From the NCBI GenBank assembly GCA_024280675.1, contig JAJRPT010000061.1, positions 1 through 20,135 on the forward strand: 20,135 bases of DNA, written 5' to 3'. A program made the position numbers and the translations under genes. This DNA comes from Bacteroidota bacterium (GTDB taxonomy: Bacteria; Bacteroidota; Ignavibacteria; Kapaibacteriales; UBA2268). Every line of letters begins with the position of its first letter. The first letter of the stretch is position 1. The notes below the pieces were generated by a model that saw only the letters and a list, made by a program, of their open reading frames with translations, was not told where the DNA came from and searched no databases. This document shows positions 1-8,173 of this stretch, piece after piece.

Positions 1-403
1 CAAAAATATGCACAGGCATGATTGCCTTTGTGTTGTCGGTAATTTTTGCTTCAATGAGTTTTGGGTTCATATTGAAATATACTTCTTCAACATCAACAAA
101 GACGGGTTTTGCACCAGTTTCTGAAATTGCTTCCGATGATGCAACAAAAGAATTTGCCGCCGTTATCACTTCATCGCCCACTCCAATTCCCAAAGATTTC
201 AAGGTGATATAAAGTGCGTCCGTTCCATTTCCACAGGAGATACAATGCTCCACGCCATACATTTTGGCAAACTTTTCCTCGAATGCCCGCACCCTCTCTC
301 CGCCCACATAAGCCGTATTGTCCAACACATCGGCTATCGCTTCATCAACTTCTGATTTTATTGATTTATATTGAGATGCTAAATCTACAAAAGGTATTTT
401 CAT
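1..403 (-). CDS. DegT/DnrJ/EryC1-type PLP-dependent sugar aminotransferase, N-terminal part
   Basis: This family transfers an amino group from glutamate to a nucleotide-linked keto-sugar, making amino sugars for surface polysaccharide. The 134 visible residues begin MKIPFVDLASQY, the family's usual opening. They continue with the GNGTDAL segment (cofactor phosphate region), then GVGDEVI and the NSFVAS/ISETGAKPVFVDV block. The catalytic lysine and the C-terminal two thirds lie beyond position 1, so the gene is cut by the window edge and the exact sugar cannot be named. The ATG at 403 is the first start in the frame, with an AGGA about 11 bases upstream. It lies 49 bases downstream of the TPR gene and on the same strand as two glycosyltransferase-like genes, which supports a glycan role. 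I am sure of the family and unsure of the substrate. Confidence 0.9.
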   Translation of the reverse strand, partial: MKIPFVDLASQYKSIKSEVDEAIADVLDNTAYVGGERVRAFEEKFAKMYGVEHCISCGNGTDALYITLKSLGIGVGDEVITAANSFVASSEAISETGAKPVFVDVEEVYFNMNPKLIEAKITDNTKAIMPVHIF

Positions 404-452
404 ATTATTTTTTTATTCCTAATTTAATAAATTTGATTTTAATAGTTAATAT

Positions 453-1304
453 TTAGTTTTTCACTCCTAACTGCAATAAATAATTTTTTGCTTTTTGATT
501 ATTGTTTATTTCCGCTGACTTTTTAAAGTTGTCTATTGCATTTTGTTTGTCACCCAGCCTCAGGTAAAGCTCACCCGCAATGAGATGAAGCTCTGGATTA
601 TTTACGTTGATTTTCATCGCTTCTTTGATTATCGAAAGCCCGTACTCAAAATTTTCACTTCCGATTGCAGACTGATACTTCTGAATATATATCGAAAATA
701 AATTCTGTCGGGCTTGCTGGTGGTTCGGGTTTAACGAAAGTGTTTTTTTAAATTGAGCTATGGCATTGCCCTCATCATTTTTGCGAATGTAGCACACTCC
801 AAGCAAATTAAAAAGCTCTGCATTTTGCCCGTCGTATGGCAGAAGCTCACCCGCAATAGCAAAGGCCTCGTCTGTTTTATTATTATTTACATAATTTAGG
901 GCAAGATTTAGAGCCGATATTTTGAAATAATGAAGTGTGTATCTCGACTCGCCACTTGTCTTGTCCTTAGCCCATGCTTTTTTAAGAACTTCGTAAGAGC
1001 TTGCCAAATCATTATTTACCAAGTAATAGAAACCAAGGCTGGTGTTGTAAATAGAATTGTCTTTGGCGGAAAAACTATCTAACAAATCTTTTGCTTTTTT
1101 ATTAAATCTAGCTTTGATTTCTTCATCTTTTATTTCATTTGCCGTACTTATATAAGCATTTGCCATTCGGATTTCGTCTCTTTGTTTTGAATCTAAGCCC
1201 TCGTAATTTGAATTAGAAAACCAAATCAAGAGAATTGAGACGGCAAATATCCCGACAAGAATTTCTATTGGCTTTTTGGCGAGTTTACTCAAAAGATCAT
1301 TCAT
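453..1304 (-). CDS. membrane-anchored TPR protein
   Basis: The product is 283 residues. It has a short basic N-terminus and a single hydrophobic segment at about residues 13-29, which would leave the rest in the periplasm. At least three tetratricopeptide repeats follow: about 165-198 (NLLGVCYIRKND), about 199-235, and about 238-270 (IAGELYLRLGDKQNAIDNFKK). More degenerate helical repeats lie before them. TPRs are protein-interaction scaffolds and no enzyme motif is seen. The ATG overlaps the stop of the upstream membrane protein in an ATGA junction, and GGAGG stands 9 bases before it, so translational coupling is likely. By context it may help assemble or regulate the glycan or envelope machinery of the neighbouring genes. 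That role is inferred from position alone. Confidence 0.85.
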   Translation of the reverse strand: MNDLLSKLAKKPIEILVGIFAVSILLIWFSNSNYEGLDSKQRDEIRMANAYISTANEIKDEEIKARFNKKAKDLLDSFSAKDNSIYNTSLGFYYLVNNDLASSYEVLKKAWAKDKTSGESRYTLHYFKISALNLALNYVNNNKTDEAFAIAGELLPYDGQNAELFNLLGVCYIRKNDEGNAIAQFKKTLSLNPNHQQARQNLFSIYIQKYQSAIGSENFEYGLSIIKEAMKINVNNPELHLIAGELYLRLGDKQNAIDNFKKSAEINNNQKAKNYLLQLGVKN

Positions 1305-3097
1305 TTCTCTGTTCCTCCATCTTTGAAACCATCTTCAAAAGATTTGCCTCTTGGGACTGCTTTTCCTATCATAGCAGAGCTAATTGAGGCAGGAAGCGGA
1401 GCGTCGTAGATGCTGTTTTCATAGAATGCGTCGCCCACCTTGCCCTCAACGACCTTGAGCGAAAATGAAGTTGGGTAATCCTTAGGCATCAGAATATGTT
1501 CAGAGACCTGGCCAGATGCGAACATTTTATATCGTGCAGAAACCTGCTCGTAATGAGCATAGATTAAGTACCCGAGGGTAATCAAAGAGACAGTTGAAAT
1601 GCCCATAGTAAGTTGCGTGCTTGCTTCAAGACTAACTTTTTTGAGTAAAAGAGAAGCAATAAAAAACAGACAAATATTCAAGTTAATCCAATGGACTCCC
1701 CAGCCAAACCGCAAGTCGGGTGCTGCCCAAAACCAATAAATCCAAGAAAGAAACAGAGAAAGAAAGACTAGGGTCATTGCTCCATGCTCAACAAAATATC
1801 TTTTTTGCTGCCTCAATAAAACAATTATGCCAATGAGAAATACTGCCGAGGAGGAGAGTAATGTTGCCCAAAGACTTAGCTCAAGCCCTGGCAATGTCTG
1901 GTTTGCCAGCCATATCTCAAACCATTGCCCGTACTCTAAATCTTCAAGTTCTACATTCTTTGGTTTTTTGAACCAACCAGGCCATTTTGCCCATCTTTGT
2001 ATAGTATTTTTTTCGGCGAGTGCAATATCTTTTGGGATTTTCCAATCTGGCGAAAACAAATCGATGGCAGGGAATGGGTGAATCAAGTATCCGCTCAGAT
2101 AATAATTCCTAGCCAGCCATGGAGTCATTATAAAAGCTCCAACAACTATTGCGACAAGTACACTTTTCTTATATTTTTTAAAGCTCAAGGCTAGCACCAC
2201 AAATGGAAGCAATAAAATGACTGCGGCCGAAAGTTTTATGCTCACCAGAAATGATGCCGAAATGATAAGAAGTAAAAACTCTGAGTTCAACTCGAATCTC
2301 TTTTTATTTTTAGCAATCTCAAAAAATCTATGAAAAATAATCCAAGTGAAAACTGCCGTCGGGACATCGGGCGAAGGAGTTGCACTCCAGCCAATATGCG
2401 GGAAATAAAATGAGTATAAAAATATTGGGATAAGCCCAAGCCGCACCCAATTCTCAGCTACAAACTTTCCGCTTAATATATTATTGAGACCACCCAACAT
2501 CCAGAACCCACCAAAAATCATAAGAAATTCACTCATCACATTGAGCGACATTTTCCCCAAGAACGAAAAGCTAAAAAGAGCACAACTCACAAACCAAGAA
2601 TTATTAAATGCTAGCCTGTGATAGAAATTCCCAAGACCTGGGATTACTGAGTGGTTTTCGATATATTTTATAGAAAGTGCGTGATAGAGCGGAGTATCAG
2701 CACTCAGCGTTATGGCAGAGAGTTGGTGAAGTCCCAATGCCACAAAGCCAATGCCCAGTATCAAGGGGACTAGCTTAATGTTTTTTATACTAAGAATGTA
2801 TGGGGAAATTATCTTGGCTGAGAATTTCCTATCTATCAATAAATAAACAAAGGCGGTAATTGTCAAAAATAAATTTGTAAGAAGCCCAGTCGCACTTTGC
2901 AAAGAAATAAACTGTGCTAGAGCCGTTACAATCCCAAGCCCTGAGATTAGTAAAATGGCGAGTGGCGGCAAGGAATCGTCTTGATTATTGTCCTCTGATT
3001 TGCTTGTAAAAAATAGTTTTGACATCCTCAGTGCAATGAGTCCAAAAACTCCACTCAAGAAGAAAATGTAGAGCCAAATGCCAAGAGCTGCTAACAC
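1301..3097 (-). CDS. large multi-pass membrane protein, GT-C glycosyltransferase-like
   Basis: The product is 598 residues with about a dozen hydrophobic segments spread over its length. After the third or fourth segment comes a loop with SADTPLYH at about residues 132-139, followed by PGLGNFYHRLAFNNSWF at about 153-169. An acidic residue in the first large loop is the layout of GT-C enzymes (the ArnT/PMT-like fold), which use polyprenyl-phosphate sugars. The block recalls the LIC_10190-type membrane proteins, but that is from memory and unchecked. The start is GTG at 3097, sharing one base with the TAG stop of the glycosyltransferase upstream, with GGAG 6 bases before it. Its partner may be the DPM1-like enzyme upstream, which could make the lipid-linked sugar used here. 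Substrate and activity are unknown. Confidence 0.7.
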   Translation of the reverse strand: MLAALGIWLYIFFLSGVFGLIALRMSKLFFTSKSEDNNQDDSLPPLAILLISGLGIVTALAQFISLQSATGLLTNLFLTITAFVYLLIDRKFSAKIISPYILSIKNIKLVPLILGIGFVALGLHQLSAITLSADTPLYHALSIKYIENHSVIPGLGNFYHRLAFNNSWFVSCALFSFSFLGKMSLNVMSEFLMIFGGFWMLGGLNNILSGKFVAENWVRLGLIPIFLYSFYFPHIGWSATPSPDVPTAVFTWIIFHRFFEIAKNKKRFELNSEFLLLIISASFLVSIKLSAAVILLLPFVVLALSFKKYKKSVLVAIVVGAFIMTPWLARNYYLSGYLIHPFPAIDLFSPDWKIPKDIALAEKNTIQRWAKWPGWFKKPKNVELEDLEYGQWFEIWLANQTLPGLELSLWATLLSSSAVFLIGIIVLLRQQKRYFVEHGAMTLVFLSLFLSWIYWFWAAPDLRFGWGVHWINLNICLFFIASLLLKKVSLEASTQLTMGISTVSLITLGYLIYAHYEQVSARYKMFASGQVSEHILMPKDYPTSFSLKVVEGKVGDAFYENSIYDAPLPASISSAMIGKAVPRGKSFEDGFKDGGTEK

Positions 3098-3813
3098 TAT
3101 TTACTCCAAATATTGAATTTTAAAATACAGTAAATTGCCCGCACACCGTCTTTCCAATTTATTTTCTTGCCTTCTTCATAAGTTCTGCCATAATATGAAA
3201 TCCCCACTTCATATATTCTTATGTTTGGAATTCGGGAAATCTTGGCTGTTACTTCTGGTTCAAATCCAAAACGTTTTTCCTTTAATTTCAATGACTTAAT
3301 GTACTCAGAGCGAAAACATTTATAGCAAGTTTCCATATCAGTCAAATTCAGATTTGTCAGCATATTGGAGAAGAAAGTCAATATCCCATTTCCAATAGAA
3401 TGCCAAAAGAAAAGAATGCGGTGAGGCTTGCCACCCAAAAACCTTGAGCCATAAACAACATCGGCAAAATCATTTAGAATTGGTCTGAGTATTAGATTAT
3501 ATTCTGCGGGATCATACTCTAAATCGGCATCTTGGATTATCAAATATTCGCCTTGTGCTTTGTCGATACCAGTGTGGAGGGCAGCACCCTTGCCCATATT
3601 TTTTTGGTGAGAGTAATATTTTATTGGAAGCTCTGGGTTAGTTGCAATATAATTTTTGATTGCCGCTTCTGTATTATCGGTCGAAGCGTCATTGACTATG
3701 ACAAGCTCTTTTTCCAATTCAAAATCAAGCTCAACTGCCTTGACCTTGTCGAGTATTCTGTGAATTGTTGCCGCTTCGTTGTATGCAGGAATTATTATTG
3801 ATAATGTTGGCAT
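3097..3813 (-). CDS. family 2 glycosyltransferase, dolichyl-phosphate-mannose-synthase-like
   Basis: The product is 238 residues and spans a complete GT-A catalytic domain with no C-terminal membrane segments. It opens with the nucleotide-sugar binding strand SIIIPAYNEAATI (about 5-17). It carries VNDASTDNT (about 40-48), the metal-binding DAD within QDADLEYDP (about 94-102), and YGSRF (about 121-125). The DPM1-type tail has TDMETCYKCFR (158-168), RFGFEPEVTAKI (181-192) and YYGRTYEEGKK (207-217). Such enzymes move a sugar from a nucleotide donor to polyprenyl phosphate at the cytoplasmic face of the membrane. The gene sits 14 bases after the PD40 gene and touches the GT-C-like gene, so the pair may make and use one lipid-linked sugar. 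The class is clear and the donor sugar is not. Confidence 0.9.
   Translation of the reverse strand: MPTLSIIIPAYNEAATIHRILDKVKAVELDFELEKELVIVNDASTDNTEAAIKNYIATNPELPIKYYSHQKNMGKGAALHTGIDKAQGEYLIIQDADLEYDPAEYNLILRPILNDFADVVYGSRFLGGKPHRILFFWHSIGNGILTFFSNMLTNLNLTDMETCYKCFRSEYIKSLKLKEKRFGFEPEVTAKISRIPNIRIYEVGISYYGRTYEEGKKINWKDGVRAIYCILKFNIWSK
3104..3107 (-). promoter_or_regulatory. Shine-Dalgarno GGAG deciding the GTG start at 3097
   Basis: On the minus strand TTTGGAG stands six bases before GTG at 3097. No ATG lies near the beginning of that frame, so this site supports the GTG start of the GT-C-like gene and its one-base overlap with the upstream stop. Confidence 0.6.
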
Positions 3814-3827
3814 TTTTATTTATAATT

Positions 3828-5606
3828 TTATTTAACAATTTCCAGTTCAATCTGTAGCCCCTCAACAAACCCAGACTTTGATGCCGATTGAATTAGCTTA
3901 CATTGATTGTTCTCAGAAAGATTTTTTTTAAGTTCTTTTGCTATTTTTTCTATTGGTTTAACTTTTGGATTATAATAAATATTAATTTTACTTCCTGTGC
4001 TTATGTTTTTATCCAAATAGTTTTTTAAACTTTGTGAATTTAAGGTTTTATCATCAATTATGATTAATTTAATTGATTGAATATTATTTAACAAAGTTGA
4101 TGAGCTTATTTTTGATTTGAATATTGGCAATTTGCTCTTAAACTCGCTTATATGTGAGCCAAAGACACCCTTGCCTTTCAGAATCAAATCCTCAGACAAG
4201 TTGAGTGTCTCCCCAAAAGCACTTAAATCGATAAGTATTTTTGTTTCATCACTGTTGCTCCAAGACGAGTATATTGCATTGCCGTTTGTGGTCAAAAGCT
4301 CGATTTTACAACTATCGAGCAAGTCTTCTGCCCTGGATTGAATTTGAATTTCTAGCTTGTCTGGGAGCAGTTCATATTTCTTTTCTTTTGAAGCAACAAA
4401 GAAATCTTCACCTTCAAAGCTAATCCCTATCACTTCTGAGAGCAAATAATTATCACTGGTCTGGAAATATTCATAATTAATTTTTATTTTACCAGCATAC
4501 TTGCCTAACTTTTCTTTAATCCTGCTAATTCGTTCGTCGGCAATAAATTTACTATTTTTATAGTTTTCATTTCTGTCCAACTCAATCTCCGAAGCCGTCC
4601 ATGCGGTAATCTCAAGACTGTTTTCTTGTTTTTTAAGAAATTCTAGACAGAGATTGACAAGCCGCTTGTTTTCTTTGGCATATTTATTTTCTAAGTCTGA
4701 TTTTCCCTTTTCATAGAAAAAATATGGATTAAAATCATGAATTGTTTTTGATTCAACACTACGAATCCGAATATTTGAAGCAAATGTGCTAAGATAAACA
4801 TCCTCAACCACAGGCTCATTCCCTTCAGAGGAAGAATCAACATCTTTTTGGGCAAAATAAATATTTAAGCCATTGTCATTCCCTCGTTTCGACACAAAAT
4901 AAATATCACCATTGGGCAAAAGGCAAGGGTCACTTTCGTCGAACTCTGTATTGAGACTGTGCAAAGGTTCGGGCCGTTGCCACAGCTCATTTTTCCTAAC
5001 AGAAAGAAAAAGCTCAAGCCCACCTTTTCCCCCTAGCCCATCACTTGCAAAAAAAAGCGAGTCTTGACTCCAAAGATGTGGTGTCAGTTCCCTTCCCTCT
5101 GTATTCAACACATCTAGAGCAATTGGTTTGCCCCAGCTTTTGCCTTCTTCAAGATATGAAATATAAAGATCGGTATCAAAAATACTGCTTTCAGAGGCGG
5201 TGGCACAAAAAACTATAAAATCCCCAAGCGGTGAAACGCTTGGCTGAGACGCAAAAGCTCCTAGGTCTAGTTCTGTTACTTCTGTGCCTTTTTGCCAAGA
5301 GTTCTTTGTAAATTTTGACAGGAATATCTTCTGGACTTTCTGCCTCTCACCCATCACAAATGCCGAATAATAAGCGGTATTCTTGTCAGAGAAAGAAATA
5401 TACATACTGCTTTTTCCCTCTTGATTTATTCTTCCTTTCAAGGCTGTGGCGACAGAATCTTGGAACAAGTAGATATGGGCATTGCCACCACCTCGCTCGG
5501 ATGTAAAATATAATTTTTTATCATATTTATTATAGGCTGGGGCGTAATCGTTCTTTGGACCATTCAGCCCAGGTGGCAAACTAGCTTCTTGCCAGCCTTG
5601 AGCCAA
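3828..5606 (-). CDS. PD40 beta-propeller + OmpA-like envelope protein
   Basis: From the TTG at 5606 the product is 592 residues. Four PD40/WD40-like blades can be seen: about 21-48 (YAPAYNKYDKKLYFTSERGG), 120-150 (QPSVSPLGDFIVF), 174-202 (LTPHLWSQDSLFFASDG) and 224-252 (SDPCLLPNGDIYFVSKRG). Residues about 285-380 look like an OmpA-type peptidoglycan-binding domain: a hydrophobic strand before EKGKSDLE, then LEITAW, then NYKNSKFIADERISRIKEKL in the place of the usual N-x-x-LS-x-x-RA helix. The C-terminal 200 residues are unrecognised. PD40-OmpA fusions are common periplasmic or outer-membrane-associated proteins in this group of bacteria. The TTG start leaves no signal peptide, but the open frame continues upstream and encodes one (see 5607-5678), so the true start is probably further up. 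A glycosyltransferase follows after 14 bases. Confidence 0.75.
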   Translation of the reverse strand: MAQGWQEASLPPGLNGPKNDYAPAYNKYDKKLYFTSERGGGNAHIYLFQDSVATALKGRINQEGKSSMYISFSDKNTAYYSAFVMGERQKVQKIFLSKFTKNSWQKGTEVTELDLGAFASQPSVSPLGDFIVFCATASESSIFDTDLYISYLEEGKSWGKPIALDVLNTEGRELTPHLWSQDSLFFASDGLGGKGGLELFLSVRKNELWQRPEPLHSLNTEFDESDPCLLPNGDIYFVSKRGNDNGLNIYFAQKDVDSSSEGNEPVVEDVYLSTFASNIRIRSVESKTIHDFNPYFFYEKGKSDLENKYAKENKRLVNLCLEFLKKQENSLEITAWTASEIELDRNENYKNSKFIADERISRIKEKLGKYAGKIKINYEYFQTSDNYLLSEVIGISFEGEDFFVASKEKKYELLPDKLEIQIQSRAEDLLDSCKIELLTTNGNAIYSSWSNSDETKILIDLSAFGETLNLSEDLILKGKGVFGSHISEFKSKLPIFKSKISSSTLLNNIQSIKLIIIDDKTLNSQSLKNYLDKNISTGSKINIYYNPKVKPIEKIAKELKKNLSENNQCKLIQSASKSGFVEGLQIELEIVK

Positions 5607-5678
5607 GGATTGAATCCCACTTGTAAAGAAAAAAATAACTATTAGAATGATTGATGAAATTTTATTAACCCAAATAAT
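5607..5678 (-). other. in-frame signal-peptide region upstream of the PD40 gene, lacking a canonical start
   Basis: Reading the PD40 frame upstream from 5606 to the TAA at 5681-5679 gives VNKISSIILIVIFFFTSG followed by IQSLA and then QGW of the annotated protein. It has a lysine, a hydrophobic core and an SLA cleavage site, so it is a textbook signal peptide. No ATG, GTG or TTG occurs in this frame between the stop and 5607; the candidate codons are ATT at 5678, 5675 or 5660. Losing one G from the GGG run (plus strand CCC at 5669-5671) would create TTG-GTT-AAT-AAA and also join an upstream ATG frame. Either a rare AUU start or a one-base sequence difference is implied. Confidence 0.6.
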
Positions 5679-5739
5679 TTACAAATAAAAAGGAGTGCTT
5701 GCCAGCGTAAAACATATCTATAAAAAAACTGTACTCGTG

Positions 5740-6516
5740 TTAATCCCCTTTGAATTCGGGCTTTCTTTTTTCAAGGAAAGCCATAACTCCTTCTCGAAAA
5801 TCATTAGTCTTTCCCGCTTCATCCTGCATCTCTTCTTCGTAATCCAATTGTGCAACTAAGTTAGAAAACAGTGCTTTATTTAAACATTTTTTTGTGAGTG
5901 CAAGCCCTTTGCTTGGCATTTTCGCAAGTTTTTCGGCAAGCGAAACAGAAGCACTCTCGAGTGCATTTTCTGGCACGCATTTCCAAATCATACCCATGCT
6001 TACCGCATCTTCGGCACTCACCCTCTCGGCCATCATCATAAGTGCAGTCGCACGAGCAAGCCCCACAAGACGTGGCAAAATAAAAGTCCCACCCGAATCT
6101 GGGATTAGCCCAATTTGTGAAAATGCTTGAATAAAAGTTGCTTTTTCCGAGGCTATGACAATGTCGCAAGCCAGTGCAATGTTGGCACCAGCCCCTGCTG
6201 CCACTCCTCCAACCGAGGCGATAATTGGTTTCTCCATGCTTCTTAGCTTCAGTATGATTGGGTTATAATGCTCGGACACAAGATTTTTGATTGAGAGTCC
6301 ATTTTCCTCATCAATAATTTCTTTCAAATCTTGACCAGCACAAAAGGCTTTGCCCTCTGCCGAAATCAAAACGGCTCTCACTTTGGGATTTCTATCTGCT
6401 GAGTCGAGTGCTTTTTGAAAAGAAAGTGCCATCGCCCGATTGAATGAGTTCATCACACCTGGTCGGGCGAACACAATGTTCATTACTCCGTTTGAAAGGC
6501 TAGTTTTTATAGGCAT
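5740..6516 (-). CDS. paaG: enoyl-CoA hydratase/isomerase, PaaG-like
   Basis: The product is 258 residues, the usual length of the crotonase family. The oxyanion-hole segments are FCAGQDL (58-64) and GGVAAGAGA (103-111). IPDSGGT (138-144) places an aspartate where PaaG-type isomerases carry theirs, instead of the glutamate pair of classic enoyl-CoA hydratases. From memory, GQDL, EHYNPI, FSQIGLIPDSGGT, GMIWKCV and DFREGVMAFLEKRKPEF follow E. coli PaaG closely. PaaG converts the ring-1,2-epoxide of phenylacetyl-CoA to an oxepin-CoA and also moves double bonds in later intermediates. No other paa gene is visible, so a general fatty-acid or aromatic acyl-CoA isomerase remains possible. The ATG at 6516 has AAGGA 7-8 bases upstream. 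The gene stands alone, 138 bases after nuoN. Confidence 0.8.
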   Translation of the reverse strand: MPIKTSLSNGVMNIVFARPGVMNSFNRAMALSFQKALDSADRNPKVRAVLISAEGKAFCAGQDLKEIIDEENGLSIKNLVSEHYNPIILKLRSMEKPIIASVGGVAAGAGANIALACDIVIASEKATFIQAFSQIGLIPDSGGTFILPRLVGLARATALMMMAERVSAEDAVSMGMIWKCVPENALESASVSLAEKLAKMPSKGLALTKKCLNKALFSNLVAQLDYEEEMQDEAGKTNDFREGVMAFLEKRKPEFKGD

Positions 6517-6552
6517 TTTTATTTCCTTCTTGAGAGAAACAGAATTTCTAAT

Positions 6553-6570
6553 TTAAGGAATTTTCCTCAA
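6553..6570. promoter_or_regulatory. near-perfect 18-bp palindrome upstream of the PaaG-like gene
   Basis: TTAAGGAATTTTCCTCAA is palindromic apart from one position in each arm and ends 37 bases upstream of the ATG at 6516. It could be an operator for a dimeric repressor of the acyl-CoA gene, but AT-rich DNA yields such palindromes by chance and no regulator gene is nearby. Confidence 0.25.
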
Positions 6571-6654
6571 TAAAAAATATCTGTACTTCCACCCAAATAG
6601 AATTGGGAATATAGAATATGGGCAGCAGTTAAAACAAGAACCTACAGCTTATTC

Positions 6655-8127
6655 TCAGAACTTCAATATCACATCGTCGAGAAGGAATGGAAGAATTCCA
6701 AGAAGTAATATCACTATGGCAGAAATATAAACTGGCAAACTGGCAAGCCCTCCAGTGTTTTCCATCGCCGAGTCTTCTGGTGGTTCTTTAAAATACATAT
6801 TAAGAACGAGTCTGATGTAGAAATACATTGAAATGACCGATGATATGACGGCTACGATGGTCAGCCATGTAAAACCCGATTTGATGGCGGCAGTAAAGAG
6901 CAGCAACTTCCCAAAGAAACCAGCCATTGGCGGAAGTCCGGCAAGCGACAGCATAAATATTGCCATAAGAGCCGACATTAAAGGATGTTTTTTATACAGA
7001 CCAGAATAATCTGAGAATTTAAGATTCTCACCTTTATTCCGTTCAAAAATGGAAACTATGACAAAAGATCCAATCTGCATAAATAAATATGCTGTGATGT
7101 AGAAAGTCATGCCACGGGTTCCACTAGCTGAATTAGCCACAATCCCCATCAGCAAATACCCCGCATGAGCAACAGAAGAGTATGCAAGCATTCGCTTGAC
7201 ATCTTTTTGGACAAGTGCTGTGATGTTACCGATAATCATAGTTAATGCAGAAATTAGTGCAATCACCATTTGAGCCGTAGAAGTGTTGAGATCCACAAGC
7301 TCAATCCCTGTTGTGCTTGGCATTAGTGCGGCTGTGACTATGATGAAAGCGATGATTGCAGACGCTTTCCCAGCAGTAGACATAAATGTGGTGACTGGAG
7401 TTGGCGAACCAGTGTAGACATCTGGAGCCCACTGGTGGAAGGGAAAAGTTGCAGCTTTAAATGCCAAGCCAACTATCATTAAACCAAGTCCGATTTTTAG
7501 ATAAGTGAATGAATGAACCTCGCCCGATGAAATAGCTAAGTGAATTTCGTCAAAATAAAACGAACCCGTTGCCCCGTAAATCATCGCCATTCCATATACC
7601 AAAAATCCTGTGGCAAATGCTCCCAGCAAGAAATATTTGAGCGATGCTTCGATTGACTTTTTATTAAATCGGAAATATCCAGCCAGTATGTAAAAGGAAA
7701 GTGACATTATTTCAATTCCGACAAAAAGCGTTAGCATTGAAGCCGAGTGTGCTATTATCATCATTCCAGCAACTGAAAACATGACAAGATTATAAAATTC
7801 TGTTGATTCTACATTCTCCCTTTGCAAATAGGGCCGGGCCGCACACAAAGAAAATATTGCAGAAATGAGGAAAAGCATATCGTAGAAATAGGCAGATGCT
7901 TCAAAATTCAACGCACCTTTGCTAAGAGATTCGTCCGCTACGAAAGTCGAAGAATCAAATCCGCCCATCCACCCGCAGATGGAAAGCAGAAGCGTTAGCA
8001 CAAAACTGCCAAGTGCAAAGCCAAAGCCAAGATTTGTATTTTTGTCATCTCGTGCGTCTAGCACCAGGGCAATGATTGCCAATATGCTGAGCCCAACTAT
8101 GGGGGATGCTAATAAAAGTTCGTTCAT
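6655..8127 (-). CDS. nuoN: NADH-quinone oxidoreductase subunit N
   Basis: This is one of the three antiporter-like proton-pumping subunits of complex I in the inner membrane. The product is 490 residues, the usual NuoN length, with about 14 hydrophobic segments. The proton-channel glutamate of the TM5 region lies in FVGIEIMSLSFYILAGY. The conserved core FPFHQWAPDVYTGSPTPVT is followed by the STAGKAS lysine helix, and VKRMLAYSSVAHAGY matches the NuoN signature. The C-terminal half has LAGLPPMAGFFGKLLLF. The ATG at 8127 lies 46 bases after the nuoM stop. It is the last of three co-directional nuo genes, in the normal L-M-N order. Nuo subunits A-K are not in the window. I see no defects. Confidence 0.95.
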   Translation of the reverse strand: MNELLLASPIVGLSILAIIALVLDARDDKNTNLGFGFALGSFVLTLLLSICGWMGGFDSSTFVADESLSKGALNFEASAYFYDMLFLISAIFSLCAARPYLQRENVESTEFYNLVMFSVAGMMIIAHSASMLTLFVGIEIMSLSFYILAGYFRFNKKSIEASLKYFLLGAFATGFLVYGMAMIYGATGSFYFDEIHLAISSGEVHSFTYLKIGLGLMIVGLAFKAATFPFHQWAPDVYTGSPTPVTTFMSTAGKASAIIAFIIVTAALMPSTTGIELVDLNTSTAQMVIALISALTMIIGNITALVQKDVKRMLAYSSVAHAGYLLMGIVANSASGTRGMTFYITAYLFMQIGSFVIVSIFERNKGENLKFSDYSGLYKKHPLMSALMAIFMLSLAGLPPMAGFFGKLLLFTAAIKSGFTWLTIVAVISSVISMYFYIRLVLNMYFKEPPEDSAMENTGGLASLPVYISAIVILLLGILPFLLDDVILKF

Positions 8128-8173
8128 TTTTTTCTAAACTATTAATTTGTTTATTTTCTACTTTTTCAACTTA

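Noticed and set aside
6541..6620. CCCAATTCTATTTGGG hairpin after nuoN as a terminator
   Set aside because: The stem is only five pairs and no T run follows it on the minus strand.
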